Origin: Cantharellus purpuraceus
Taxonomy: Eukaryota > Basidiomycota > Agaricomycetes > Cantharellales > Hydnaceae
Length of the DNA stretch: 64,000 nt
Direction: 5' to 3'
NCBI GenBank assembly: GCA_025174535.1
Contig: JALBUN010000023.1
Span: forward strand, 2,728,001 to 2,792,000
This document shows, piece after piece, positions 38,593 through 48,374 of this stretch (positions are counted from its first letter, which is position 1; each line of letters opens with the position of its first letter). The translations under genes and the position numbers were made by a program. Below the pieces are notes generated by a model. That model saw nothing but the letters and a program-made list of their open reading frames with translations. It ran no database searches and had not been told where the DNA came from.

Positions 38593-39396
38593 TGTTATGC
38601 ACTAGGTCCGATTGGGGGTTGGAGGTTGGGTTGGAGGTTGGGTTGGAGGTTGGGTTGGAGGTTGGGTTGGAGGTTGGGTTGGAGGTTGGGTTGGAGGTTG
38701 GGTTGGAGGTTGGGTTGGAGGTTGGGTTGGAGGTTGGGTTGGAGGTTGGGTTGGAGGTTGGGTTGGAGGTTGGGTTGGAGGTTGGGTTGGAGTCAGAGCA
38801 GAATTGGGTGCATTGTGGGGGTTGGAATGGACTTGGCTTCAGCTTATGTGCTGTGCCCTCACTAATACCGGTGTCCAGGGTTTCGGAGACAGAGTATGAC
38901 TTAGATAATTATAATTGGACTTAGGAACTAGGCGTGATTTGATATTCAAACTGAAGTCCCCAGTTGGGCAACTTAAATACATATTTGAAATCTAATAATA
39001 ATTACTCTGGTGATGGGTCTCTGAGGCCGACGGCCTTACATGAGTATGTCTGAGTCCAACGGGGACGGATGTCTGGGTTCCTATGGTGATGCTGATGCAT
39101 CAATTGGAACCGGAGATGGATGAGTGAGATCATCAGTGACAATCAGACAGATAATTGGAGATGTGATGGTTTCCAAATGGAGTATAAATTTCATGTATGT
39201 GGGGATCTGAGTGGATTGGATGGGGATCTGGGCATTAATGAATATAGTCATAACAGTATCTCTCCATTTAAGGCCAAGCCCCTGAGGCCTCATGTCCATG
39301 GATTGAATAGGTGAGACAGTTGGGTGCAGTTGGAGTTATACTGGGGGTCTGGAGACATATGAAAGGAGGGGCATGATTGAGGTCTTATCCTCAATG
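38593..39396 (+). mobile_element. LTR/promoter-like block, copy B
   Basis: Second copy of the TGTTATGCACTAGG block, inserted after EEMAW of copy A's ORF. It differs from copy A chiefly by a 12-bp VNTR near its 5' end. The TATA position has mutated (ACATATGAAAGG). The block is followed at once by copy B of the ORF. The missing remainder of copy A is not found downstream of copy B, so a simple insertion does not explain the arrangement. Confidence 0.6.
38617..38791 (+). repeat. 12-bp minisatellite, 14 copies
   Basis: Unit GGTTGGAGGTTG, essentially perfect, 14 full copies plus a partial one. At the same place, copy A has only about one unit (GAGGTTGGATTTGGG), so the array expanded after the copies separated. 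Confidence 0.95.
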
Positions 39397-41096
39397 ATGT
39401 CAAACCCTTTGGCAAACATGAGTGTGGCTGAGCTCGAGCAGTTGCTCCTGGCCTGACGGAAGGAAGAAGAAGAGGAGCAGAGACGGAAGGAGGAGGAGGA
39501 GGCAGAATGGAGACGGAAGGAGGAGGAGGAGGCAGAATGGAGACGGAAGGAGGAGGAGGAGGCAGAATGGAGACGGAAGGAGGAGGAGGAGGCAGAATGG
39601 AGACGGAAGGAGGAGGAGGAGGCAGAACAGAGATGGAAGGAGGAGGAGGAGGAGTGGAGATGGAAGGAGGAGGCAGAGGTGGAATGGAGACGGAAGGAAG
39701 AAGAAGCGAAGGCTGAGCGAGCATGCAGGGTCAAGGAGCTTGTGGCCGTGATGGAGGCTGTGAGGCTGAAGGAAGTGGAAGAGCAGGCGCATGAGCTAGA
39801 AGCCACCATGGAGGTAGAGGAGGAGGTGACCAGGCAGGGGCTATTAGTCACCCGGGGAGTCCAAGTGTGCCAATACAGGTGGAAACCCCCAAGGTTGCCA
39901 TTGTCTTGATTACACAGATGGAGTCGACCTGTCCGACAACTGTCCCTCTGGTAGGCTCGCTGTTGCATCTGCAGCCATGGCTGTTATTTGTGGTGGGTGC
40001 AGCTGAAGAAGATGATGCGGCAGAGGTGGAGAGGGCAGAAGTGGAGGCGGATCCTGATGCCAACATGGAGCTCAATGCAAATGCAGAGCCCAAGGTGGGT
40101 GTGGATGTTGGGACAGATATGGAGCCGGATCCAACCTTGAATTGCTATGAGGAGATGGCTTGGGTAGCTGGAGTTGAAGCTCACAAAAGGGCGGAGCTAT
40201 ATGCTGCTACCACCAAGAAAAATCTTGAGGCCACAGTCCTTTCATTGAAGGTGCACCCGAGTGCTGATACAGAGAAGTGGGAGAGGGTCATATGGTGCAA
40301 GGTGGAGAATTGTGTATTGGTGACTCATAAGAGGGAGCTGCATGTTGCTAGGTCAGCAATCCAGCTTCACAAGCGCGAGATGGAGAAGGCGGTGGCAGAA
40401 CAGCAGGACAAGGAGGAGGAGAGAGAGCACTTGGAGGCCACATCGAGAAGGAGCGGACCACCCAAGGCTCTGGCTCCAACGGAGCCATTCAGCAGGCTCA
40501 GTGTGATTTGCAACTTGTGTCATGACACGGGCATGGAGTGTGTATGGCCCACTGGCCCAACTTGCCACCTTTGGTCCTGCGATTGTTGTTGGGGTTGGAA
40601 AGGAGGGTGTAGGATCGATGGCAAGTTCGATCCCCAAAGTTGGAGTGTCAAGCCCCAAGTAGTGGTACAAGGAGGGGTGGAGAAGGGACCAGAAGGTCAT
40701 CCGACCAAAAAGCAGTGGATGGAGATGAGTGCTGTGGCAGCTGGGGGTAGTGGTGTCAGATTGGAAGGAGCAATGACCGGCACAGGTACAGGGTGCATCT
40801 CTGTGCCCAACAGTACCATGGGCCAGCTTATCTGGCTGGTTAACCTGCAGTTGGAGCACCTCCAGCGGATGGAGGGGTTGTTAGTGGAGTTAGTGAAGAT
40901 GATGAAATGGAAGGAGGTTCTGGAGGGTCAGCGGACTGCTGAGTTGTGTTGGCTGCAGAAGTTCATGGCCCCCTTGGATGAGGATTTGGACATGGGGGAT
41001 GAGAAGGATTGGGTGTCAGATATGGAGAGTGATGATGAGTTGGAGATGGAGCCTGAGGTAGACAAGGGGAAGGGAAAAAGGAAACACAATGTATAA
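39397..41096 (+). pseudogene. Coiled-coil/Cys-cluster ORF family, copy B (nearly complete)
   Basis: Starts MSNPLANMSVAELEQLLLA, then hits a TGA at 39454-39456. The frame continues as RKEEEE repeats (a 30-bp VNTR) and the coil ELVAVMEAVRLKEVEEQAHE. A one-base deletion near 39,833 shifts the frame; from 39867 it runs uninterrupted to 41096: IQVETPKVAIVLITQMEST, EEMAWVAGVEAHKRAELYAA, a second coil QLHKREMEKAVAEQQDKEEE, a cysteine cluster ICNLCHDTGMECVWPTGPT then CHLWSCDCCWGWKGGC, a Gly-rich stretch, and a C-terminal DMGDEKDWV acidic part ending KGKGKRKHNV. The eight cysteines look metal-binding. An AATAAA follows at about 41,207. The family is not identified; Gag-like or domesticated origin are both possible. 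Confidence 0.65.
39477..39660 (+). repeat. 30-bp coding minisatellite, about six copies
   Basis: Unit AGACGGAAGGAGGAGGAGGA plus GGCAGAATGG, coding RRKEEEEAEW. The last copies are degenerate. It occupies the same position in the protein as the 21-bp array of copy A, so the array type differs between paralogues. Confidence 0.9.
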
Positions 41097-41239
41097 CTTA
41101 AAAAATGAAAATGATTTGATTGTAATATTTCAGAGCGGAGGAAAAAATGGGGTGGAGTGAGATTCTTTTGGAGGTTGGGTAGACTTGTAATTCCTTTTGT
41201 GACTTAATAAAATGATGATGCGAAATAATAGAATTAGCT
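41097..41239 (+). other. 3' UTR-like end of copy B
   Basis: Sequence after the stop (GTAATATTTCAGA, then GACTTGTAATTCCTTTTGTGA and AATAAAATGATGATG) is matched, diverged, downstream of copy C on the minus strand (about 61,900-62,079). It is therefore part of the repeated unit. Confidence 0.6.
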
Positions 41240-41811
41240 CAGAGCAATATATTGGCATAGCCTCCTCTTTGGGGGCATCATCTTGGTCGTCCCATTCATA
41301 TGAGGTGATCTCCTCATTCCATTAATCAGCTACTTCTATAGCTGGTGTTTTTTTTCCTCTAGATGGTCCTTGGGATCATCCATTGCTTCTTCATGTTCTC
41401 CCTCTATTGGGGAGAACCCATCTACATTGTCCTCCACTATGTTTGAGGACATGTCCTTTTGGACCACAGCCAACCTTACATTGCCCTTTAGTTTGGGGCA
41501 GCTGGGTCACATGTGACCTGTCTGGCCACATTTGTAGCATACAATGTTACTGGTAATGTTGTTTGATCAATCACCACTCACATGTGCTGGTGGCTTTGAT
41601 TGATAATTACCCTTAAAGGAGTAATTGTTGGAACTGAACCCAGAGCCTTCACTATGGGGTTCTGGCCTTGGCACACTTGCTTGTCATGAGTGTGTATTGG
41701 GAGCTGTGTACACACATCCCTGGGGTGTGGGTTGACTCCCTGAATTTGTCATACCAGTAGTTCTGTTGACTACTGGTCTATGGGTTGAGGACACGTTGTT
41801 GGTTCACTTAT
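41240..41811 (-). pseudogene. Ty3/gypsy gag, zinc-knuckle part
   Basis: On the minus strand the CCHC knuckle reads CYKCGQTGHM, then a TGA, then PSCPKLKGNV (about 41,538-41,460). It is preceded by a Ser/Gln/Pro-rich linker (TTGMTNSGSQPTPQGC). This is typical of chromovirus Gag nucleocapsid. The DNA is packed with short inverted repeats, for example GGTCACATGTGACC at 41505-41518 and 8-bp arms at 41395-41417 and 41754-41776. Confidence 0.7.
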
Positions 41812-43200
41812 GGAATAGATCCTATAAGCCTGCACACAACAGTCCTGGCAAACAGATGGTGTGTAATGCAGTTGTTCAGCACGCCAAAGAACAATCAGGT
41901 TAAGGGGTAGGGGTAGCACTGAGTAACAGGAAAGTGTAATAGTGCTCTGTGGTTGGAGGAGGATGGGGAGTGAAAAGGATGGTCCAGATGGTTGATCATG
42001 CTCTGTGACTGGATGACAATGGGGAGCCCAGTTGGGAGGTACATGAAAGCTGGTTTCAGGAGATGCAACCTCTTGGTGGTGGAGGGAAATCTGATCATTG
42101 AACCAAGGTGCTTTGCCTCAGTGTAGAGATGATGGATTGTGATATAGAGCGTAGAGTGTAGACTTAGAGTGTGGACTTTGACTTTAGAGCATTGGCTGAA
42201 AACTTGTTGATTTTCCCAAAGGCAAAAACTAGCACCCTTTTATACAAATCCCCAGGGCACAACAACACAATATGAGGAGCAAATGATGCAAGAAGGTCAA
42301 GCCAGCTGATGAAGCATGTGAAGTTGAACTACTAATGGGGAAATCATGGAGAAATGAAGTGACAGATAGGGGTAATCTTTGTAAGAATAGGAGGTGATGA
42401 GTAATACAAGAACCAAAAATAGAACAGGGATGAGTAAGTCATGTATGAATGAATTAAAAGATGAAACAGGGGTGAGTCATATAAAAGAACAATAGAAACG
42501 TCTACCAATACCATCTTCCCTATGGCTCCGAAGGTAAATTGACCCTGAGTCACATGAGGACTTCAGTCAGCATCCACAACAAATACTCCTTATTGTCTTA
42601 GTGATCCATCTCCATATGGTATCCCGTTCCAAGAATATTCGGTCCCTTTGCCTGACACGATGTAACCTGAGTCAGATTGAAGTGGGAGGATAGGTCAGCA
42701 ATGGCGACTGAAATTCTACCTCATGTTCGACTCTTCTATCCATGTTATGATATAGAGGTGAAATGTCGAGAAATGTATATGGTTCAATGGAATTGTGAAA
42801 GAATATGGGATTGCCAATGGCATAAGAGAGACATGGTGGGGATCTTGGACGTTGAAAGAGTTTTGGAAGTATTTTGATATGTGGAGGTGGCTAAACATGC
42901 CTGTGGAGCTTGGCATATTTTTGATAGTCCTCTGTGTCCAGAGACCAGTGTGACGTATTATTAGAAGCGATGTTGGAGAGGGGAATAGAATGGGAAGCCA
43001 TGTGAATGATGATGAAAGGATTGGTGTGAATAGAAGGCTGATAATGATCGATGGCGATGAAACACGAGTGACAATCGATGGCTAGAATTAGAGACTGAGG
43101 TGGAGAGAGAGTTGCAGTGCTATTTAAAAGTTGATATGAAAAGATGCTGGTGGAGTTGGACTGTCAGAGTGGTTCGATATGCGTCCTCGATGCGTCCTGG
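41812..43200 (-). mobile_element. LTR-like insertion in gag, inverted copy of 49.1-52.0 kb
   Basis: This 1.4-kb block separates two halves of the gag remnant. It matches, in inverted orientation, 49,101-49,795 plus 51,229-52,023. One example is a conserved open stretch, here on the plus strand (EMYMVQWNCERIWDCQWHKR) and at 49.3-49.6 kb on the minus strand with few changes. It lacks the hairpin-dense character of the flanking gag. Exact ends are uncertain. The inner position at 42,5xx shows the uninterrupted state of the site where a solo LTR sits in the other copy. Confidence 0.6.
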
Positions 43201-43971
43201 CTTGTCACCGCCCTGTTGTAGTGTTCTACATTTCTGTAGAACCATTCCTGGGCCTTACCTTTAAGGTGAGTGCCTAAGTACAATAGTTGAAACTTTGTAC
43301 TTGATGGCCCTAGAAGATTGTTCATCTTCAGCCATCATAGCATACCTGCTACAAAGATCTCAAACTCTTCAAGGTCCATGCCTCCTGCATATTGCTCAGG
43401 GGGTGATACCTTAATGCCTGCCTTGGCAAGTACAGCTTCTCTGGGTCTGTATCTCTATTATCGACTATGGCTACTCACACCATGCAAGTAATGCCATTGA
43501 TAGGATCAATTGTATCCATTGATCCAGTATGCCTTGACCTTCTAGGGTCAATGGTGCTGATTGTTCCCTGTTATGGGGAACATCTTCTTGAGGTACCCAT
43601 TGGGTATCTTGTTGCTCATGGCAGGTGTCTCCTGAAAGGCCCACCACTTGTATGCACTGATAACTGTTCAGCACATGTTGTGACTGTTGGTTTAAATCAA
43701 CAGCCACATTGAGCTCTTACTAGGGCTGCTGCTCTCTAAACAGCTGACTGAGCTCCTGCTCTGCATGTTTAGCCTTCCATTTGAGGGCTAATCTGTGTTG
43801 ACAAGAAGCCTCAACTTCTTGTTGTTTCCATAGCTTGATCTCTTGATTGAGCCCCTTTGCCATAGATTGAGGAGTTTCCTCCTCAATCTGGATCGGGAAT
43901 CCTTGCCTTATAGGGATTACTGGGTCTCTGATTCCCTCCATTGGGGGAATCTCATTGAGAATCTGATCTTT
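43201..43971 (-). pseudogene. Ty3/gypsy gag core, hairpin-dense
   Basis: Minus-strand translation gives the capsid-type sequence MDLEEFEIFVAG, LWWLKMNNLLGPSSTKFQLL, YLGTHLKGKAQEWFYRNVEH (about 43,400-43,205), as in fungal Ty3/gypsy Gag. It is followed 5' by a coil region QEIKLWKQQEVEASCQHRLA (about 43,850-43,720). The stretch consists largely of adjacent inverted repeats, such as 43801-43822 (8-bp arms) and 43864-43889 (11-bp perfect arms). Confidence 0.65.
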
Positions 43972-44531
43972 GACGCTTGTTCGGAATCATGTCAGTATAC
44001 AATATTCTGATGTATATCTCATATACATCAGAATTTCAATGATACATAAAGCCAGGGAGTTACAATTTGGATATCTTAAAAGATTTTGGATGTGTGAAAT
44101 TTTCATAAATATTAACATATATTCTATATTTCAATAAACTTTAAAAGATGAGATATTTGGTTGAGATGAACATAATTACATAGATATAATAGGAATGTAT
44201 GTATTAATATAATTGGTATTATATAGGGTATTTAAATATACAAATACCAGGTGGGGATTAAAGATAGTTCAAATTATGTTACAAGTATTGTATAAAAAAG
44301 AATCAATGATATTTGGATGTTCCCTCAAGAGAGTTGCCACCACTAAATGAGGAAAAAACAGTTATTTTTGAGAATTATGCCAAAATATCAAAATATGTTT
44401 TAATCTAGTATATTGTGTAAAATTTGAGAATCATGTTGAAATATGAAAATAAGTTTGAATTGAAGTGCATTGTGTAAATTTGAGGAAAATAGGTTGTATA
44501 TATGTATTTGTTGTATTTCTGAACAAGCATC
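43972..44531. mobile_element. AT-rich terminal-inverted-repeat element (MITE-like or small LTR)
   Basis: About 560 bp with 15-bp imperfect terminal inverted repeats, GACGCTTGTTCGGAA at the left and TTCTGAACAAGCATC at the right. The interior is strongly AT-rich and has no coding potential. It contains a perfect 14-bp-arm palindrome at 44004-44034 (ATTCTGATGTATAT, loop CTC). It interrupts the gag remnant. The target-site duplication is unclear (possibly TTT). Because the repeats include TG...CA, a small solo LTR is an alternative. Confidence 0.55.
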
Positions 44532-45560
44532 TTTGGCAATGTGACTTGCAGTGCTCAGAGTTCTCTTAGAGTGATTTTAACATCATTCCTAGCTCTGCAA
44601 TTTGCTGCCCCATAGTAGTGGCAGCATGTCCTGCTTTGGCAGCCATCTTAGCTGCCTGAGCACTAGCTTCACTAATGCTCTTCATCTCATGTTGATTACA
44701 CATGAGTTGTTCGGTCAATCTCACAATTGACCTGTGGGTTTCATGCTGCTCCATGCTGCATGATTCCCTAGTAGAAGTATTGTTACTTCTACTTGTGCTC
44801 ATATATTGAGCATGTTCCTTTCCTTTAAAAATATTAAAGGCAGTTAATGACTGTCTCCTCCTTTCTTCTCTAATCAGAGAACCACTCAATGAGGGGTTCT
44901 TGTTTGACAGATGATCTATTGTGCGATCATCTGTGTGGTCTCATGACCACGATGACTCTCTCCTAGAGTCCTCCTTATGGGGAGTCCCTATGACTTCTCT
45001 AAGGTCTAGCTTCCCTTCATGGGAGCTTCTGCTGCTGGCTACATGCTGCTGTTCATCATTTATGATGTCCTGGGCACTGCCAGCATGACTCACTCTATTA
45101 CAAGTCATCATTATGATGACTCCTTTCTTTCTTCTATCTTTGTAGACTAACTAAGTTAGTCTACTAGTTGCTCACTTATATGAGCGGCTGGGGGGGGTTG
45201 GTATACATCTGTACACCACAACAGCTGGTTTTCTAGTATTGACTAGAAAACTTCAATAATGAGGAAGAATCAATTGATTCTTCCTTTGAAAGTTCAAAAA
45301 AGTGTAAATGGGTGTCTTAGTTCACACTGAGTATATTGGTTGTGTGATGTGCTGTACAGTGTGGTTGTTTTCTAAGGTCTATCTACTATATGTGGACCCA
45401 CACATGTACTTGAGCCCACTGCCTTACATAATAACTATACATATGCACCCTATGGGCACATATATCTACCAAGAAGACAGCATTCCTTAATGGAATGCTG
45501 CATACATTAATTACAATTATATACTATAGTAAGTAAGTACCTTGGGTACTTACAGGACAT
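44532..45560 (-). pseudogene. Gag N-terminal/coil part, hairpin mosaic
   Basis: A minus frame of 107 codons (44889-44566) reads SLIREERRRQSLTAFNIFKG, SRSNNTSTRESCSMEQHETH and QLMCNQHEMKSISEASAQAA, which resembles the helical N-terminal region of fungal Gag proteins. The DNA from 44,560 to 45,555 is an almost unbroken series of inverted repeats. Clear examples are 44771-44792, 44908-44933, 45142-45164, 45228-45251, 45263-45284, 45478-45500 and 45533-45553. Confidence 0.55.
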
Positions 45561-45778
45561 CATCTCTGGACTGAAGACATCACTCTGATTCCATTACAGC
45601 TCTTTGATGGATCCTCTAACTCTATTATTAAATCCACAATCGACTTGCCACTCCATTTTCCTATGGGAGAAACCCACTCTATTACTTTTTATGTAACTCC
45701 ATTGGATGTTAGTTGCTTGGCAGTTCTGGGACACAACTGGCTCACCCGCTACAATCTGTTGATTGACTGGGTATTGGG
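45561..45778 (+). pseudogene. Ty3/gypsy aspartic protease fragment
   Basis: Plus-strand translation gives IPLQLFDGSSNSIIKSTIDL, HFPMGETHSITFYVTPLD, CLAVLGHNWLTRYNLLIDW. This is the C-terminal half of the retropepsin of fungal gypsy elements, with the VLGHNWL motif before the linker to reverse transcriptase. The catalytic DSGA is not present, and the fragment stops after about 70 residues. Confidence 0.75.
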
Positions 45779-46270
45779 CAGTATCTTGTTCTGAACTCTG
45801 ATAGAGACTAAATCCTTGATGCCATCCAAGTTGGTAGCATCAGCTCCACTCAACTCTGTACCTCCATCTCTGCTAGTTGCTCCAAAAATTGCTTTTGTCA
45901 ACGTGGCAACCTTTGCCTGTGACTCATTCTGAGCTGACGTGGTTATAATGTGTGCATATCCAGAGGTTGGATCAGAACCACTTACAAATCTGTTGGTTTT
46001 ATTCAGAAAACCTGCAAATTCTGCTACAAAAATAGGATCACTTTCATTATAGCCTATTTTATCAGGTTGTAGACCAAGAAATACATATTTGATATGAGGA
46101 TACTTTGAAAGCTGGAACACTTCACCTTTAGCATATGAACGGTCCAGATACTGCCCAAAGGGGTACCAGTCACATGTTGTATGATTAGCTAGCCGGTGTG
46201 GATTGCTGTGAAAAGGCTTTTGGTAAAACTGTTGATTGAGATGCTGTTTCAGTAATGGATCAGTCTCCAT
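45749..46270 (-). CDS. Open frame of 173 aa, unknown; possible captured gene piece
   Basis: Runs METDPLLKQHLNQQFYQKPF, CDWYPFGQYLDRSYAKGEVF, YPHIKYVFLGLQPDKIGYNE, DPIFVAEFAGFLNKTNRFVS and GYAHIITTSAQNESQAKVAT. It has balanced composition, is not repetitive and resembles no retrotransposon domain I know. Its last residues overlap the antisense of the protease fragment, so the true end has probably been lost. An acceptor-like TACTTATAG just upstream of the Met suggests that this may be an internal exon of a larger gene. Confidence 0.35.
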   Translation of the reverse strand: METDPLLKQHLNQQFYQKPFHSNPHRLANHTTCDWYPFGQYLDRSYAKGEVFQLSKYPHIKYVFLGLQPDKIGYNESDPIFVAEFAGFLNKTNRFVSGSDPTSGYAHIITTSAQNESQAKVATLTKAIFGATSRDGGTELSGADATNLDGIKDLVSIRVQNKILPNTQSINRL

Positions 46271-46442
46271 AGATACCTATAAGTATAAAACATACAAATA
46301 TTCAATTTTATCTGGGAAAAAAAATTTACAGTTGAATGTAGCATAGGTGTACAATAATATTATTACTATTGTCTTTCCAATACTCTTTAATACATTCTGT
46401 AGATTTAAAGCTTGATGTTGCTTCCAAAGTTTTCTCTGCATA

Positions 46443-46986
46443 AGAAATAGTTGATGCAATATCCTAATGGGATATGCAAAAGATTTCAAATTGAACAGGT
46501 CATTTAGGAGTTATTCCAGGAACAACAGAAAGTTGACACAAGCTGACACAAGCTGTTTGTTTGCAGCTTGGAAGGGATTAGAAATAGTGAATCCGATCAT
46601 AGATACTCGTACACAGTTGTAGCTAATATACAATTTGGCAATCACATGATAAAAAAGCCTTTTAGTAAGATTGAAACATATGATAAAAGAAATGATGTGG
46701 ATACTGATAATATGTGATGTCATGGGGAAAAACTTTTTATAGAGAAAGGAGTTTTTACCCATTTGACTTGAGGTTTATGACGAATGAAAATCATCATAAT
46801 ACCTCCCTTTTTGAGTAGTAGCCATCCTCGTAGAACGAAAGGATGGCTCACAAAATAAAATCGAAAATCACCTCCTCCTCATTCCTTAATCAAAAAATCC
46901 CCAAACTTTTCACAACTTTTCCTTATCATAAAACTCTCCCTTCTTACTCCAATAGATCGTAGTATTACTTGAATAAATTCTTGACA
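46443..46986 (+). repeat. AT-rich dispersed module, copy 1
   Basis: About 540 bp nearly identical, in direct orientation, to 59051-59584, which is internal to the solo LTR at 58643-60182. Both start AGAAATAGTTGATGCAATAT and end ACTTGAA-AA-TTCTTGACA. Copy 1 contains an extra short duplication (GACACAAGCTGACACAAGCTG). It is most likely a truncated LTR of the same family. Confidence 0.8.
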
Positions 46987-47044
46987 TAGTAGATCTATCT
47001 AAGTATGTAAAAAAATTTCTTCAAGACTCCTTTTTCCATACCCC

Positions 47045-47403
47045 CTAACTCTGAAATATTGGACCAACAATCCAAGGGGACACAACACACAAGTTGAAGC
47101 CAAGTCCACTCAATCTGACTCAATAGTTATTGCCCACTCTGTCTCTGGTTGAACTGGAACAGTAAAGTCCCCTCCCTTTTGACTCTAGCACCCAAACTCC
47201 AGTTACTCCCTTGAACCTCATCTTCTATCCCTTAACAGAGGCACAACACACAAGTTGAAGCCAAGCCCACTCAATCCAACTCAATAGTTATTGCATCTCT
47301 CTATCTCTGGTTGAACTGGAACAGTAAAGTCCCCTTCCATATATGTATCTCTAGCATTCAAACTCTGGTTACCTCCTTGAACTCCATTTCCAGCCACTTA
47401 ACA
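47045..47403 (-). mobile_element. LTR fragment related to the 54.9/60.8-kb LTRs
   Basis: In minus orientation it begins TGTTAAGTGGCTGG at 47403. It carries the modules GGGACTTTACTGTTCCAGTT-like, GAGTGGACTTGGCTTCAACT and TTGGACC-T-TTGGTCCAATA-like of those LTRs. Its middle part is present as two tandem copies (about 47,085-47,175 and 47,238-47,335). The 3' part with the VNTR is missing. Confidence 0.65.
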
Positions 47404-48330
47404 CTTGACTGGGATAGCAGTTGGCTTGTGGCTTGAAAGCTGGCTAGAAGCTGAGCTGAGCTGATTGTTAATGGTTTGGCTTCACTGGGTATGAGTCAGC
47501 ATGGGTTATTTACAGCTTGGTTCAGCTAAGAGCCAAAGCCAAACTGTGACAACACTCATGTATGCCTATAGCCACAGAAGTGATCGCACAAGGATTGACT
47601 AGCAGCATTGTACTTCTTGTGAATGAACCAAACTGTAGCCTGGTGGTAAGGATGTCCAAATAGCTCTGGAAAGAGGTCCTTCTGAGTTCATGCAGGCTTC
47701 AAGGTATGTCCCCTCTCCATATCCTCAAATGCATTAGCAATTTCTGACACTGTCCAATACCCTGGCCAAGCACAGTCCTTTGATGCATGTTGCAGAGGAT
47801 CCTGTGCTGATATCCTGCTCCTTGCAATGACTGCAACTGTAGGCTTGGCCTTGTTTGCCATAATGGATTCTGCCAATTGCAGAACATTGATCTCAATGCT
47901 CCCAGTAGATGCCAATGACTCTGCAACACCCCCCTTGATACTGGTTACAGTTGTGAGTGCTAAGGGATGCACAACACCCCCTCCATCATGCCATTTGTTT
48001 CCCTGTATTCCAATGACTGTGCACTGACCCCTCTGATGCTGGAAATGCCTACAACACATGGAGAGGCACCCACTTTCATTCCACTGGTCATTCTGGTCCT
48101 GATGACTGTGCATGTTTCCTGTTGTCTTCAAGTGGAATTAGATCAGGTTCTGGTGACACCGACCTTTCCAAGGAGACCTCTGTGGATATGGAGGATTGGT
48201 TGTATTGGTACTTTGTAAGTGATGCACTACTGCCATCATTCTAGATGGATTCCAATGGGGAGATGAACCTATGAGCTGCACACTTATTTCCCCATTGTCC
48301 AGCTTTGACAAACACAGTATAACAATCTCT

Positions 48331-48374
<44 letters not shown>

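Noticed and set aside
37714..38865. 383-codon plus frame (GGMEVEG repeats) and minus frame of SSSFHFH repeats
   Set aside because: Alternative readings of the 21-bp array; they do not connect to the family N-terminus or C-terminus.
39290..39968. Minus-strand Ser/Pro-rich frames opposite copy B
   Set aside because: Antisense of the Glu/Arg repeat; low complexity only.
44560..45560. Hairpin series as a tRNA, miRNA or integron-type attC array
   Set aside because: No shared sequence between hairpins, no tRNA A/B boxes or CCA ends, and stems too short for miRNA precursors; the underlying sequence is partly Gag-coding.
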